Positions 48,801-61,252 are shown, counted from the first letter of the stretch. The stretch is DNA of 64,000 nucleotides from Tetrastigma voinierianum (GCA_016808115.1 JAEQBH010002441.1:434001-498000), one strand, 5' to 3'. Translations and numbers: made by a program. Notes: generated by a model not told the origin, from the letters alone.

Positions 48801-51800
48801 ATTGCAGGTCAAGCTGAGAAGAAAGCCTGGTCGTGGCTTTGGTAGTTATTTTGCATACATGTATTAGAATGTTGTAATTTTAATATATGTTGTATTAAGA
48901 GTAATGTAAAAACTCTCGAACCATGATATATATTTAGTTTGATATTTTGGCTATATTGATGCAGGGCCCAAGGCCATTATTTCATTTCGCAATCGACCCC
49001 ATGCTGGCCATCAGAATCAGCGGGACAAGCCAGACTCTTGCTTAACTCCTCAGACAAAGGAGACTCGCCTCCGATTCACGAGGTGTCGGGTTACTCGACA
49101 TTCACGACTATTCCGCAGTTGACTACACAACAGACACCCCGCTTTGGGGCGTCATGCCAGATCGTAGCCCAGGTATACGAATGACTAGGGCTCGGGGACT
49201 CACAAGGCCGCAGTCATTTATATAAGAACATCACCACTGTGTGGCTCGATGTGGGAGTTAGGTATGTGATTACTGGAAACAAATCACGGGACGAGTTAGA
49301 ACTTTGCATGCATTGTGTTTTATGTGTGATTAGGTGCATAACATGAGTTGTTAATGTATGAATTGTGATTGAAATTGTATGTAATTGAATAACACGGGAA
49401 AAATGTTGAACACTAGAGGTTTAGTGAGAAACAAAGTTGTTTACGAAATTTTGGGCAAATAGTCAGATTAAATGAAAAAAAAAAATCTTTTAAATTGAAA
49501 TTTTCAAAAATAAAATTTTTGATGTTGATTTTGATTTAATAAAATGAAATTATGTCTTGCATTACCTATAAATGCATGGACATTGTGCATAAAATATTTT
49601 TGTTGTATATGAATAGTGTCTCGGGGCTGTGTTTATGCGTAGAATCTTTGGGTGAAATTGTATCGTTTGACGTGTGTAGATGGGCTGGCAGTCGAGGGGC
49701 CCGAGCGTAGAGGGGAATCCACAGTCTTGGTCGGACACTTGATGTTGATCGTGATCCTTTGTTAAAGTGTTTGGCATGGGTATTGCAATTTCTTGCTGTG
49801 CGAGGCTAGTGTGGTGTGAGGAGGTCGAGTAACCTCAAGGTTGGGCACATCATCCTCCAGGCATTCACGGGGAGAGGAGATCCGATGGTGTAGACCATTT
49901 AGTTCATCTCACGGTCGAGAAGGTGTTAGAGGCTATGGAGATTACCTCGACCTGACCGGGGTGGTAGCTGCGTTCGGCTAGGGTGAGGCTTGAGTATGGT
50001 GGAATTGGGCCAAAGACCTCCTAGAGACCTAGAGAAATGATGACATGAGTTCCGGGAGGCTGTTCGCCGGTAAGTATTTTTCGGATCTTTGCGAGGCATA
50101 CGGCTCGGGAGTTCTAGAAGTGACGGGGGCGATGATTATGATTATGTATTTAGATTCGGGCTAAGCCGTTTCTTGATAGCTACGTGGCCACGAACATAGC
50201 AGTCAGGAGATTCGAATGCGTTTGAAGTTGTCCATTCGAGAGGCGGGGAGTAGGACTTCGCCTACAGACGTGACTCCATAGTTTGGGACAACCACGACCA
50301 TAGAGAGAGAGATCGAGGATGCTCGAGACACTCGGGATCTGGGGTGTTAGTAGCAAGAGGAAGGAGAGTCGATCTTCTTCTAGTTCGGAAAGACGAGGAC
50401 TTCTAGTTCCTGGTTCAGGACGCGACCATCGGGGCGAGGCGAATCGGGGTTCTTGGGGTGGGGGTGGGCGAATAGTGTGCTATCATTGCCGGCCTTTTTG
50501 GACACATGAGGAGGATTGCCCGAAGCGAGGGGATCCCGGGGTTTCGCGGTGCAGTCCTAGTCGGGTGGTGGGAGGATCTGATATGTTCCTGCCTGACTCC
50601 GGTCACGGGCTAGAGACCGGAGTTTCCCGGGGGCTACGGGCACCTCAGTTACCTGAGCGGGGCCGGAGGAGGCTGGCCCATGGGCGGGAGTGGGCGAGGC
50701 CCACGGGGGCGTCGGGAGTTGAAAGGCGTGTCTGGCCAGTAATACCATCGGTGAGTCGGTGGAATCGACTAGTTATTATCTGATTACGTTTTATCTCGCC
50801 TATGGGCAAAGTGTTATTTGATTACGGGTGTCGCATTCATTCATTCTTGCATCGAGTTGTGATAGAGAGTTGGAAAAACTATTTTGAGGCCTTAGAAGGC
50901 CCTTGTCTGAGTTCCCACAGGGTTAGGGTGTGAGGATAGGGATGATATATGTCGTGGTTGCGAGTTAAGCTCGGGATTCTCACGGTGGACTTGAGGATCT
51001 GGACATGTTAGAGTTCGGCGATCATCTTACGAGGGATGGATTGGCCAGCGACCTACGAGTGCGTCATCGATTGTGGCGTAGGAGGGTTGCACGCGGAGAC
51101 GGTACTCGTGTTGTGTTTGGGGGACAAGCATGATATTTTTCCCGGATAGTGTATGGGGTCGGGTGTCGGGGGACGGAGTTAGCGGGTTGGGGCCCATGAG
51201 CCTTACCTAGGGGACGAGATGAGACCGGACTTAGATCTACCTCGAGTGGTTTATGAGTATGAGGATGTTTTTGGGATGAGCTCTGGGATTGCCTCCGCGG
51301 AAGGTTGTGAGCCGGTATCGAGGTACACCACAGTACCCTTATCTCATGACTCCGCGCCAGGATGACGCGCAGTTGAGTTCAAGGGACTTCGAGTCCGGCC
51401 TCGGGAGTTGCTAGGCGAGGGTTCGTAGGCCAGGAGCACTTCACCATGGGCGCTTTCGGTCGCGTTTGTAAGAAGAAGAGACGAAGACCCTTCGATTGTG
51501 CATTGACTATAAGCGGTTGAGCAGGGGGTTCGATCAAGAATGGGATTTACCCATTACGATGATTGGCGATTTGTTTGTCCGATTGAAGAGTCACGAGTCT
51601 ACTCAAGATAGATAGCCATGCCTTTGGTTACCTATCGAGGAAATTTGAGGGTTAGAAGGCAGATATCCACCCAAGGCAGCGTTTAGGGCGTGTTATGGGC
51701 ACTTTGAGTTTCACATTGATGCCTTTTGGATTGATAGATCGCCGACATTCCATGGACCTCATGCATAAATATTCCAACCCTATCTACCGTCCGGTTGTCG

Positions 51801-54800
51801 TGTCTTCATGGATGACATTTTGATCACACTCGATCAGTGGGAGCATGAGTATCATTGAGGATCGTTTCTGAGTTGTTGAGAGACCATCGGTTATGCATGA
51901 AGTTCGATGTAGTCTGAGTTTTGGCTTATTGAGGTGAGATTTTGGGACACGTGGTGTCGACGTCGAGCGTGTCGGTGGACCTAGAGAGAGGTCGAGGCCG
52001 TGATGAGTTGGGAGGCCGAAGTAGGTCTTGAGATACGTTGTTTCTTGGGATTGGCTCGTCTTTCTGAGAGATTCATTGAGGATTTCCCGTTAAGCGGCAC
52101 CTATGTCGAGATGACCGGAAGGAGGTCAAGTTTGATTGGGATGATCAATGTGAGAGGCATTCCGGTAGGTTGAAGAGAGCTTACGCCGGCTCCTATCTTG
52201 ATAGTCGGACGGGGACGAGGGGTACCACCGGTGTATTATGATGCTCGGTACGAAGCGGGATGTTTGATGCGATTCGGGAGGGTAGTAGCTTATGATTCCG
52301 TCAGGTTGAAGAATCAAGAGCGGGGCTACCACACGACATGGGTTGGCGACCGTAATCTTCACCTTGAAGATTTGGTGCAACTATTTATATGGCGGAGTTC
52401 GGGGTGGCTCGGACCGAAAATTAAAGTATATTTTCAGCGCGGGACCTCGACATGAGGCAAGCGCCGATGGATGAGTTCTGAAGGATTATGACTTCACTTT
52501 GCATTACCATCCTTGTAAGGCAAATGTAGTGGTTGATGCACTCAGTCGGAAGTCACGGGAAGCATTGGCTAGTATAGCTTCCCGGGAGTGGCGGATCTTT
52601 CGAGCTAATGAACGATCACAATTCTGGATATCTTGGCTTGTTTCCGAAAGTGCAGTTGGGAGTTTAGTAATTTCTGTACATCCTTTATTGATAGAGTGAT
52701 TTAGTCCTAGGGGCAGGACGCAGATAAAGTGTCCATCAAGGACCAGTGCCCCGGTCAGTCTGGTGGCGGTGGACCATCCCACGTAGATGGTATTCTTGAT
52801 TATAGGAGCGGGTAGTGGTGCCCCGGTTGGCCAAATTTGAAGGAGATTCTCGGGAGTTTCACTACTCGATTTGTCGTCACATCCGAGATGACAGAAGATG
52901 TACGGATCTTGATCGTCGATGCCCAGGCGGAATGAAGAGACACGTGGGGGACTTTTTGTGCGATAATGTCTCCGTGTCGGCGGGGTTAAAGGCCCGACCT
53001 TAGAGGCCCGGCCTGCCGGCCATTGGAGGTGGCTCGGTGGAAGTGGGAGCACGTCACGATGGATTTTGTGACAGCCCACTTGCCGCGGACACCCGCGAGA
53101 CATGATGCGGTATGGGTGATAGTGGGCCAGGCTCCGCAGTCGGCATTTCTGGCGGAGTGCGGATGACCTTCACATTGGAGAGATTCTGCCCGTTGTATAT
53201 TCGAGAGGTAATCTGGCTACATGGAGTACCAATATCCATAGTGTCGGATAGAGACCCGAGGTTTACGTCACACTTTTGGAAGAGTTTCCAAAAGACTATG
53301 AGCCTGTGGTTGACCGTAGTGCAGCTTTCCACCCGTAGACGGATGGGTGATGCGAGAGGACCACGGTGTTATGGGACATGCTGAGCATGCTTCCTAGATC
53401 ATAGGAGTGGCTGGGAAGAGCATTTGCGCCCAGTGGAATTAGCCTCTGGCAGCAGTTAGAGCAGAGTATCTGAATGGCACCATATGGGCGTTGTATGGGA
53501 GGCGGGTGCGGATCAGATATATTGGACGAGGTGGGGAGAGGCGCATTCGCGGTCACGATCGATTAGAGACACCTCGAGAAAGGTGAGAAGCGTCACGATA
53601 GCGGCTTCTGCGGCTCAGAACCGGCAGAAGAAATTTATCTGCGGATGTACGGCGTCGACCCTTAGGATTCGGGTTGGAGATCACGCGTCTTCTTGAAGGT
53701 GATGCAGGAGAGTGGTGTCGGGTTGGCAGCGAGGAGATTATCGCCAAGGTTTGTGGGCCCTTCGGGGGTGCTGGGAGGGTAGGCACTATAGCGTACCGGT
53801 TGGGCGTTATAGCCTGGCATGTCAGTGTCCACGAGGTGTTTTCCACGTCTCCATGCTCCGGTATACTCCCGGATCGGCTCATGTAGTGGTGGGGAGAGAT
53901 TGAGGTTGACACGGATGAGACTTTCAAGGGAGGACCCGGTGTGCATTTTGGATAAATTGAGATCGGGTTTCATAAGGCTAGTGAGGCTGAATGAGGGTGC
54001 TATGGCGACACTATGGAGTGGAGAAGTCAACATGGGAGCGCGAGGACACGATGCGGGCCACCTATCCCTTCTTGTTTAGGGATGAAGGAACGTGGTTTAG
54101 TCGTTCAATACTTAAATGACTAGTTTACATGCATGGTGTAGTGCACGTTGCATATGCATGTGATTCGTTGTGATTGTCCAGAATTTCGGGACGAAATCCT
54201 TTTTAAGGAGGAGAGAATGTAAAACCTGAGAAAAATTCAATTTTTCTGAAAAATGGTAAAATGGTAATTTCGGTTGAAAACCGGAAATTCTCTAGATCTC
54301 AGATGATGAAACGGACTGTGCCGTTAAATTCGTCTCATGAAATCTAGTGACCCAGAAAAGTTTCGTCGAATTCTAAGACAATCGGAATTTTTTACGATTT
54401 TCTGGGTGATAGGTCGTCAGTGACTTCAGGGACGAGATTTTTACGAAAATCTCAGTCGAAAGCGACTTGGGTTAAAGTTCATTAAATAAAATGGAAGCTG
54501 AAAGTAAATTGTTTTTGGGATAAAAAGCAATGTCAGGAATAAAGCGATATGAATCATGTATACAAAATAATAATAATAATAATAATAATAAAAAGAAAAA
54601 AAGTATAAAAGTCAAATTGGTAGGAGACGGATGGGAGGAGAGATAGAGAGGCGTGCGAAGGGAGATTTTTAATTTTTGTTAACCTTTCTCTCTTTCCTTT
54701 TTCTCAAATTTATGAAAATCGGACCGTAGATTTTTGTCGGGGCTGAAGGCAAAGTTGATCTACGCGACGAAAGCTATGCGTGGGCACCAAAATCTTGGAG

Positions 54801-57402
54801 TTTCGTCAAACTCTATGAGGTAGGGATTTTTTCCTACTGGTATTAATCTTTGATTAAGAGTCATGTAAATAATTGAGGCTATTACGAGGCTTGTTTTAAG
54901 TAGTAAGCTCGGTCTCAAAGCTTTTGAGGCGAGGTGAAAATTCAATACAGTGGTCGTGAACCTTGATAACCACGAGGGTTTTACTTTTCACATGAATAGT
55001 AATGTGAATAGTAACATGAATAGTACATGAATAGTAACGTGAATATTTTTATGTGAATTTTTATGTGTTGAGTGATTCAAAATGAATTGCTCGTGTTTGT
55101 TAATTAGCCCATGTAAGCTAATTTTGGTGTAATTGATGGTGAATGTGCGTAACATGTTTTATGTGATTTAGTTATGTTAATATATATGCATGTGGATATA
55201 TTAGCATAAACGTATTGGAATTGGTATCATGCATTTCGCATACCTTTGTGGCACCCCTAGAAATGATAGGAGTGAGTGCATGAGATGGTTCTTAAGAGAA
55301 TTGTTTCGAGTTGACCAATAATAATAATTATCGAATTATTGTCCATTCTGACGTCGGAGGGTTGTCATTATCAATATCGATAAATGGTGGCCGATTGATA
55401 TAAATCGAAGGGTTGTCATGATATAGATTATGGGTGGTCACACTATTTATATCGGAGGGTTGTCTACGGTTAAAAACAAATACCTTTGTTTGGAAATGGT
55501 TTTCATTCATGACAACTTGCATGTGTGAGGGAGTCGGTGATGACTCGAGATATGGGATAGGGTGAGTCACACTTGCACTCTAAATCCGGTCATGTAGACA
55601 TTCGAGTAGGTTCATGTAATTACTTGAATGTGTTTGTTTGTCATACATGTGCACTTAGGTGGGGAGTAACCCATGTAGAAAATTATCACTATTGGGTTTT
55701 GCTCACCTTGTCGAGGGATCACCATTTCGGTCACGGGGGACGATCGGGAGGCGACACTCATTGAAGGACCGTTTGAGAAAGAAAATGGGTTGTGGAGCTT
55801 TGGTAGTTATTTTGTATACATGTATTAGAATGTTGTAATTTTAATATATGTTGTATTAAGAGTAATGTAAAAACTCTTGAACCATGATATATATTTGGTT
55901 GAGATATTTTTATTATGAGTATTGATGTAGGGGCCCAAGTGGCCATTATTTTACTCGCAATTGGACCTTGTGTGGTTATTGTAATTATTGGGACAGGTTT
56001 GTACCTTAGGTAGAGCTTCCCGTACAAAGGAGACTCTACCCAATTTTCATGAGGGGTGTCGGGTTACCCGACATCCACGACTATTCCGTAGGTTGATGGG
56101 TTGTCAACGGATACCCCGGTTTTAGGGCGCATATATGTATAACTCATTCATCAATTTGGTAATTTAAAATAATATAAATTATAATTTATTAATCAGTATT
56201 GAATACAAATAACATATTAAAGGGTTGATTTACATTAAATATTAATTGACATAATAATTAATCTTGCCAATATGAATCAAATTCGTGTTATATGGATTGA
56301 TACGAATATAACTTTTTTATTAAATGATTATGTTGATCAATACGATTTATTTCCGAATCCGATTATCTTCGATTCAGCTATAAATGTATTTAGAGTGGGT
56401 CGTATCAAAATATACTTTAGACCTATAATAAATCCAAAAGATATGTTTGGTGCCTTTTTCTGAGGCCATAGTTTGAAACAGTGTCTCATGGGTCAGTCAG
56501 ATCAAGTCCGTGTACAATACCATGTCATAAGCCAACAATATTATTAAAACATTTTGGTTAAGATATCAAACTATGCAAGATTTATGACTATAAGTCTATA
56601 ACCTATCCCATATGCTTTCTTAAAAAGTGAACCCCCTTTAACCAAAAATGACAATTTTTATTCCATGTATTTATATTCTCTTAAAAGGAGTTACTTTTAT
56701 AAGAAAACAAAAAAAATAATTTTATCAAAATTATATCAAAAATTGATAAAGGGTCAAAATTTTCAAATTGTATTCTTTTTCAAAAGGTATTATAATCAAA
56801 TCACCCCGTATTGTTATTGCATATCAAAAGAAAATGTCATTTTATGCAATGAACGTGTAATTTTTCTTACCATTTCCCCGCCTGTCTCCGGAAGAATGCC
56901 TGCTGATCCATAAGCGTAATTGAAAGATTGGTTTTCGCTGTAAACGAAGCTAGTCGTGTTGGTGCCATTGATAAGGGGAAATGAATATTGCAGCCCCAAA
57001 GCTGTAGCTGCATATATTTAAAAATAAATAAAAATTTCCATAAGTTAAAATGAGTCGAATTTAAAAAGACTGATAGAGTGACGTTAATTGCAAAAAAAAA
57101 AGTGGAGGTTAATTTTCCCATTCTTAATTCTTTCATAAAGTTTTCAGTTCTATTATATCTCTGTATCTGTACCTAAGACGTCGGCGATCGAATCACCGTT
57201 TGAGAATCGTCCGCTACTTCCGATAAGGAAATCGATGCCGTAGGGAGCAAAATCGGCCCGGAAGGATGTGTTCAAGTAAAGACTGTTGCCGACATCAGGA
57301 GTCGAAGACATGAAGAGCAGGTACGAGCTGGGATTGAGATTTAACACACAACAGCTGAAGAAACAAAAGAGAAAGAAACAAGGACGCCAAGGTTTTTTCC
57401 AT
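45850..57402 (-). CDS. GDSL esterase/lipase with retrotransposon-filled intron 2 (5 exons)
   Basis: A secreted plant SGNH hydrolase acting on ester-linked lipids or other acyl esters. Minus-strand exons: 57402-57173, 57007-56871, 46939-46691, 46540-46288, 46172-45850. Exon 1 has a signal peptide (MEKTLASLFLSLLFLQLLCV) and block I, where small deletions at about 57300 break FGDS to FDS and shift frame. Then YLNTSFRADFAPYGIDF and SSGRFSNGDSIADVLG; exon 2 YSENQSFNYAYGSAGILPET; exon 3 FAVYIGSNDYINNYL (block III); exon 4 VVFEIPPIGCYPVVLENM; exon 5 LFWDQAHISQAGSEIIAMKV with the Asp and His of block V. About 397 residues. The tail after GGKPTTSQPPATSAAHSG is hydrophobic (FNLLLVLAFSVVLSLF), like a GPI-anchor signal, unusual for the family. 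The 9.9 kb intron 2 holds an LTR element in the opposite orientation. TATAAAAG lies about 80 bases upstream. Confidence 0.85.
47316..49170 (+). repeat. 5' LTR of the intronic Ty3-gypsy element
   Basis: The left edge is set by aligning CGTAAGAAAAACTCTAAAAA with TGTAAAACCTGAGAAAAATT at the 3' LTR start. The right edge is where the LTRs stop matching (CACCCCGCTTTGGGGCG against TACCCCGGTTTTAGGGCG). Beyond it, similarity is lost, so the true right end could be up to about 100 bases further. Confidence 0.7.
49171..51200 (+). pseudogene. gag region of the Ty3-gypsy element, decayed
   Basis: The reading frame is badly broken. A zinc knuckle of the gag nucleocapsid is visible at about 50477-50530 (VCYHCRPF, then GHMRR and DCPKR in shifted phases). 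Upstream, at about 49850-50300, purine-rich sequence would encode the capsid but no frame is continuous. The 154-residue plus frame at 50319-50783 overlaps the knuckle region only partly in phase. There is no functional product. Confidence 0.55.
51201..53440 (+). pseudogene. pol region: RT, RNase H, integrase, heavily frameshifted
   Basis: Landmarks in order: VVYEYEDVF ahead of RT (51239), LPITMIGDLFVRLK (about 51549), KAAFRACYGHFEFH in mixed phases (about 51675), VFMDDILI with the catalytic Asp pair (51802-51825), the end of RNase H as DFTLHYHPCKANVVVDALSR (52492-52551), and the integrase core as WKWEHVTMDFVT (53051-53086), MTFTLERFCPLYIREV and VPISIVSDRDPRFTSHFWKS (about 53160-53290). Stops and shifts occur every 50-150 bases. 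Motif spelling and the downstream chromodomain point to the Tekay/Del lineage. Confidence 0.8.
53480..54079 (+). pseudogene. Integrase C-terminus and chromodomain remnant
   Basis: VFHVSMLRYTPGSAHVV at about 53840-53890 is the conserved word that precedes the chromodomain in Tekay/Del elements. At 53990-54079 the frame around EVNMGARGHDAGHLSLLV is a shifted version of the usual chromodomain end, and it stops shortly before the polypurine tract. Such chromodomains are thought to steer insertion to heterochromatin. This copy is broken. Confidence 0.6.
54218..56130 (+). repeat. 3' LTR of the intronic Ty3-gypsy element
   Basis: It starts with TGTAAAACCTGAG directly after the polypurine tract and ends near TACCCCGGTTTTAGGGCG, after which intron sequence follows. 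It contains AATAAT repeats at 54567-54595 and a run of AATAGTAA..GTGAATAGT repeats near 54985-55050. The minus-strand fragment at 9350-10643 belongs to the same or a closely related family. Confidence 0.75.
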
Positions 57403-57480
57403 CCTTCCCTGAAAAGTAGAAACAGGATCGATTAGGAAGGATGGAAATTTGCTTCGTGTGAAATGGAATTCAAGGCTCGT

Positions 57481-57488
57481 CTTTTATA
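57481..57488 (-). promoter_or_regulatory. Possible TATA box of the GDSL gene
   Basis: The minus strand reads TATAAAAG about 80 bases ahead of the start codon at 57402, a good match to the plant TATA consensus at a usual distance. Confidence 0.5.
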
Positions 57489-57673
57489 TTGTTTTTTCTA
57501 GTACTAAAGCATTGAATAATTCTATGATTTTGAACCACAACCCTGGCGATGCTAATATGTTATTATTTCTAAGTGCACTAATTTTCGATCTGTCAATTTA
57601 TTAAAACAAAAAATGGGTCATTTTTCAGCCTTTTTTTTTTTGGTGAAAGAAGACTTTGGGTAAAGAATTGTGA

Positions 57674-57900
57674 CATTGTGACGTCCAAAATTTCGGGGTT
57701 TGTTTTTTTTAAAACATTTGTGAATAATATCCATGAATAGTGCTCAATAACAACTCAGATCCTTCTGTCGCGTGTAGGAAGCCTGTCATGTGCGCTATCA
57801 TACGCGCTAGGTGCTTGTCGTGCACTTGGCCTCAACCATGTTGCAACACGGAAGGCCATACCGCGACAGAAATTCTAATCATTAAATATTTGAATTAGTA
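57674..57900. mobile_element. Short LTR fragment
   Basis: TGTGACGTCCAAAATTTCGGGGTTTG is a common opening of plant Ty3-gypsy LTRs. The following 200 bases (TGAATAGTGCTCAATAAC, TGCGCTATCATACGCGCTAGG) are GC-richer than their surroundings. There is no partner end, so this is a fragment only. Confidence 0.35.
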
Positions 57901-58300
57901 TTCCAAATACTAGTTTACCTAAACAAAGTAAAATTGAATGTAATATACTCTAAGTCATTAAATTATGATATAAATAAATGGGATAAAAATATAAAATACT
58001 AAATAATGACTGACTTCCAGAGTATAAAATTATGGGATCAAGTGTATACATTTGATTCACAGTAACTTTCTAATATCTATTAAAAGGTGTCTTTGGTCCG
58101 AAAAATAGAATCCTCGACTAATATATATATATATTTTTATTATTTTTATTTATCAGTTAAAATTTAATTCACAGAAGAAAAAAAAAAATCTATAGGTTAA
58201 GGATTGGGATTTGATTGTGTTTAGATTGTATCGAAAAGTACCAAGGGAATAAAACAAAATGATAGAAAAATAATTTTCATATTTAATTGATTAATATTTT
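57901..58300. other. AT-rich intergenic DNA
   Basis: No gene or clear element is seen. It includes a short TA microsatellite at 58120-58132 and poly-A at 58180-58188. Confidence 0.4.
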
Positions 58301-60480
58301 TTTAAAAGAGAAGTAAAATTGCTTAGTGATGGAGTTTGAAGAATAATAATAGGCGCGGGCCTGAATCAAGCCCAAATATCGGGTTAAAAATGGGTCGATG
58401 CTCGGCAATAGGCCCATAATGAATCTACGATGTGAGCTAGAAACGAGAGCTGCTTCATACTTCTGCAAAAATTGGTGGCAGGGAATCAAGTATTAGAGGA
58501 AAGCGCTCAATCTCCACAAATTAGGAAGTAAGATATTTCCTAATTGTGCCCCTCGTTATCTTATTATTCGGTTTACAGTAAGGAAAGAAAATCTCGCATC
58601 CAATGGAATATAGTATCATCCTCAACGAGAAAATCTTTATTTTTGTATTATCGTCAGTAGGAAAGTTATCGTGATCGTCATTATAAATACCATGTCTTCA
58701 TTGATGAAAGGTCACGCAAACTTATGCACAAAACTTCATTCTCTAAGTAGTTGATATTCTCTTAACCGGAAAGAATTGGCAGGCATGGAGCGTGACGAAG
58801 CCCCATCCGTCCTTTTTGTTCTTGTTTTGAAGAGGTCAGCGTCTAGAGACATGATTATTATAGCAATTCCAACACGCTCATTGATTCGGTTGAAAAACAT
58901 CATTAGTTTAAAACCGTGCGTAGAACTGACGGTTATTTACAAAAAACCTGACCTCTCAGCGACTGATGGTATCAACTTGGAAAACAAGCAGGAGCAACGC
59001 CAATCCTCCAAGGGTGCAAGACCATCCGACGGCGTGGACAGCAGGCCTCAGGCACATTAGAAATTTGTGCGAGTCAGCACGGACGGAGTAGGCGCTCCGT
59101 CACCAACTAACACTTGCTAAAGAATTAGAAGGCGGTCACCGAGCAAATACAACGCCCCGAGAGACCACAGCCGGACAGAAAGGCCAAAATCCTGTGCAGA
59201 GAAGAAGCGGCCACCTCGACCTCGTCGAGGCGGATAGGAGAAAACTAGCCGCTGGGGGCCCACTGGTATACCAGCCCCTAGAGAGGACCCCGCGTGGGGC
59301 GGGGCGGGGTGATAAAGGCGATGGGCCCCGTTCTTTTTATTAGCGGGAGACGGAGGAGCGGTCGTGGGAGCAAAGGGTTCGAGACATTGCGAAATCAGCC
59401 ACATGAAGGAGGCCGGTAAGGGATTCGAACTCTAGTCTTCATGGACGCCACTGATGCAATGATGAATCCCATTCACGGTAGGGTCTTTGCACTTCCCTCT
59501 TCAGGCAAAGTTCAGAATGCTGCAGATCGAGACGTTTGACGGAACAAAAGACCCTATGAACCACCTCGTACATGCAAAATTAGATGGAGCGCACGAGATC
59601 CAGGACCCATCGTCTAGAGCCTTCGCTATCACTAAAGGCCAGTATTTGGCCTAGTTTATGATTCCTTCCATCTCTTGAGTTCACAAAAGCTTTCTATCGC
59701 ATTCGGTCTCTCACTTTATGGGAGGCAGTGATAGGAAGCCGAGTTATCACCACCAACCATAAAGCGAGGCTCTCAGGAAAGCTTGAGGTCGTATGTTTAA
59801 GGTTTAACTGAGTCATTGAAGGTAAATCTGACGAGAAGTTGTCATTCTTTTGCTTTCATTTAAGGTGAGGGTGCATTGAAAGACTGTGTTCTACATCTCA
59901 AGAACTCTTAGGCAAGCATGGCGAGTCCTCGCCAAAACAAAGTATCAATGGTGAAGAAGCCCTCTGTCGAAGCAAAGAAGCTCTTTACTGGGAAAGAGTA
60001 GAGCCAGCCAAGAAAACGGCGAGTGAGACGGTGAGGGGATAGATCCCAAGGAGGACGGGGAGAAAGCGAGAGAGCGGTCTCAGTAAGCGAGGAGCGTCGA
60101 GTTGCGAGGGGGACCACCTCGGCTGAGAGCTGGCGACATTCACCTCGACAATACACCCCTCTCGACAACACCTCAATGTGGCGGTCTACGAAGTACAACA
60201 TGAAAGGTTTAAAGGGTGGCCATCCCGAACAAGTGGACCTCGCTAAAAGAGAGCGATACCAAATCTTGTGAGTTCCATAGGGTCATGGACCACTAGAAAC
60301 GGATAATGCATTAAGCTAAAAAGGATGTGTATATTGGTGATCCAGCGTGGGCATCTCTCGGCCAGATTGCATGGCCTCAGAAGGGCATCTCAACCGTTTG
60401 TATCAGGGTTCGAAAACTTGGCCAATCCCGATATTGATGGAATAAAATTGAAAATCATGACAAGAATCACAAATTGACTC
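58301..60480 (+). mobile_element. Ty3-gypsy fragment with gag remnant (Tat/Ogre-like)
   Basis: The gag landmark at 59522-59570 reads QIETFDGTKDPMNHLVHAKL, the conserved start of many Ty3-gypsy capsid domains. It continues in shifted phases through a region corresponding to FxSxFMGGxxxK (about 59690-59730) and EALRK (about 59770). Sequence before it (58480-58770, with ATTATAAATACC at 58680) may be part of a 5' LTR with a TATA box. The GC-rich block at 59100-59400 is non-coding leader. The element stops abruptly near 60480 with no pol, so it is truncated. Confidence 0.55.
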
Positions 60481-60649
60481 TATGAAAGCGAACCTGAACC
60501 TATATGCACTAAATGGTGTAGTTCGAAATCAATTTTAGCCTTCCAAATGATAATGTAATTCTCAAATTTTACTTTGCTTTTTCTGAATGAATGGGAGATC
60601 ATAAGTGAACATATGAAGAATCTGGGACCAAAACCCTTTTTATGATAGG

Positions 60650-61010
60650 GGAAGTAACACTTCACAAAATGTCTTTATTAAGGTTTTTATTTTGGCCAAT
60701 CAACCAAAATGAAACATAAAAAAGTCTCATCATAATAAATCAAGTTAAAATGATGCTCATATTATTATTTGGGTGCATAACAAGTAATACTTCACAAAAT
60801 GTCCTTTCCCTATTAAGGTTTTTATTTTGGCCTATCAACAAAATAGAAACATAAAAAGTCTCATCTTAAGATAAATTGTAATAAATCCCTTAAAATGATG
60901 CTCATATTATTATTTGGGTGCATAACACATAATAGTTACATATAAGCCTATATTATTATTTGGGTACATAACACATTATAGTTACATATAAGCCTATTAT
61001 CAAGTTAAAT
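60650..61010. repeat. Two nested tandem duplications
   Basis: A unit of about 130-140 bases (ACTTCACAAAATGTC ... CATATTATTATTTGGGTGCATAAC) occurs at about 60655-60782 and 60788-60925. Its last part is then copied again: AACACATAATAGTTACATAT AAGCCTATATTATTATTTGG GT and AACACATTATAGTTACATAT AAGCCTATTAT at about 60923-61002. No coding potential. Confidence 0.75.
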
Positions 61011-61202
61011 AATCCAACAACCTCCCACTTTGGCTATATATATATATTACAACTTTATAATTATGTATTGCAATGAATAAACATATGAGCTTAAATTTTA
61101 TTATCCAAAACATGTATTAAGTAACTAATCTAGTCCATCAATCCGATCAATACAGGATCATAACAGCCTTTATTGCATTTGTCATAACTCAGACTTATCA
61201 AT

Positions 61203-61208
61203 AGTCAT

Positions 61209-61252
<44 letters not shown>
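61203..61252. repeat. AT dinucleotide microsatellite
   Basis: About 20 uninterrupted AT units following ATACATACAT. Length in the genome is likely variable. Confidence 0.9.

Larger units (their letters stand above)
47316..56130 (+). mobile_element. Tekay/Del-type Ty3-gypsy retrotransposon inside the GDSL intron
   Basis: The element is about 8.8 kb with LTRs at about 47316-49170 and 54218-56130. Both LTRs contain an AATAATAATAAT microsatellite, GTGACTTGGGTTAA-like words and the 80-base block TTTTAATATATGTTGTATTA. Coding order gag, RT, RNase H, integrase, chromodomain is Ty3-gypsy. A polypurine tract (AAGGAGGAGAGAA) directly precedes the 3' LTR TG at 54218. The LTRs have diverged considerably, including indels, so the insertion is not recent (or base quality is low). 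I could not confirm a primer binding site or a 5-base target duplication; the ends are approximate. Confidence 0.85.

Noticed and set aside
50319..50783. 154-residue plus-strand frame treated as an independent gene
   Set aside because: It spans the gag zinc knuckle of the Ty3-gypsy element in a partly wrong phase and has no other recognised domain.
52504..53103. 199-residue open frame on the minus strand
   Set aside because: It is antisense to the RNase H end and integrase of a plus-strand retroelement; no domain resemblance. It is a shadow of a GC-rich stretch.
53553..54033. Two minus-strand frames of 123-124 residues
   Set aside because: They are antisense to the retroelement chromodomain region, without family resemblance.
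59421..59436. GGGATTCGAACTC, like the T-arm of a minus-strand tRNA
   Set aside because: No matching acceptor, D or anticodon arms can be drawn in the adjoining 80 bases; it lies in retroelement leader DNA.
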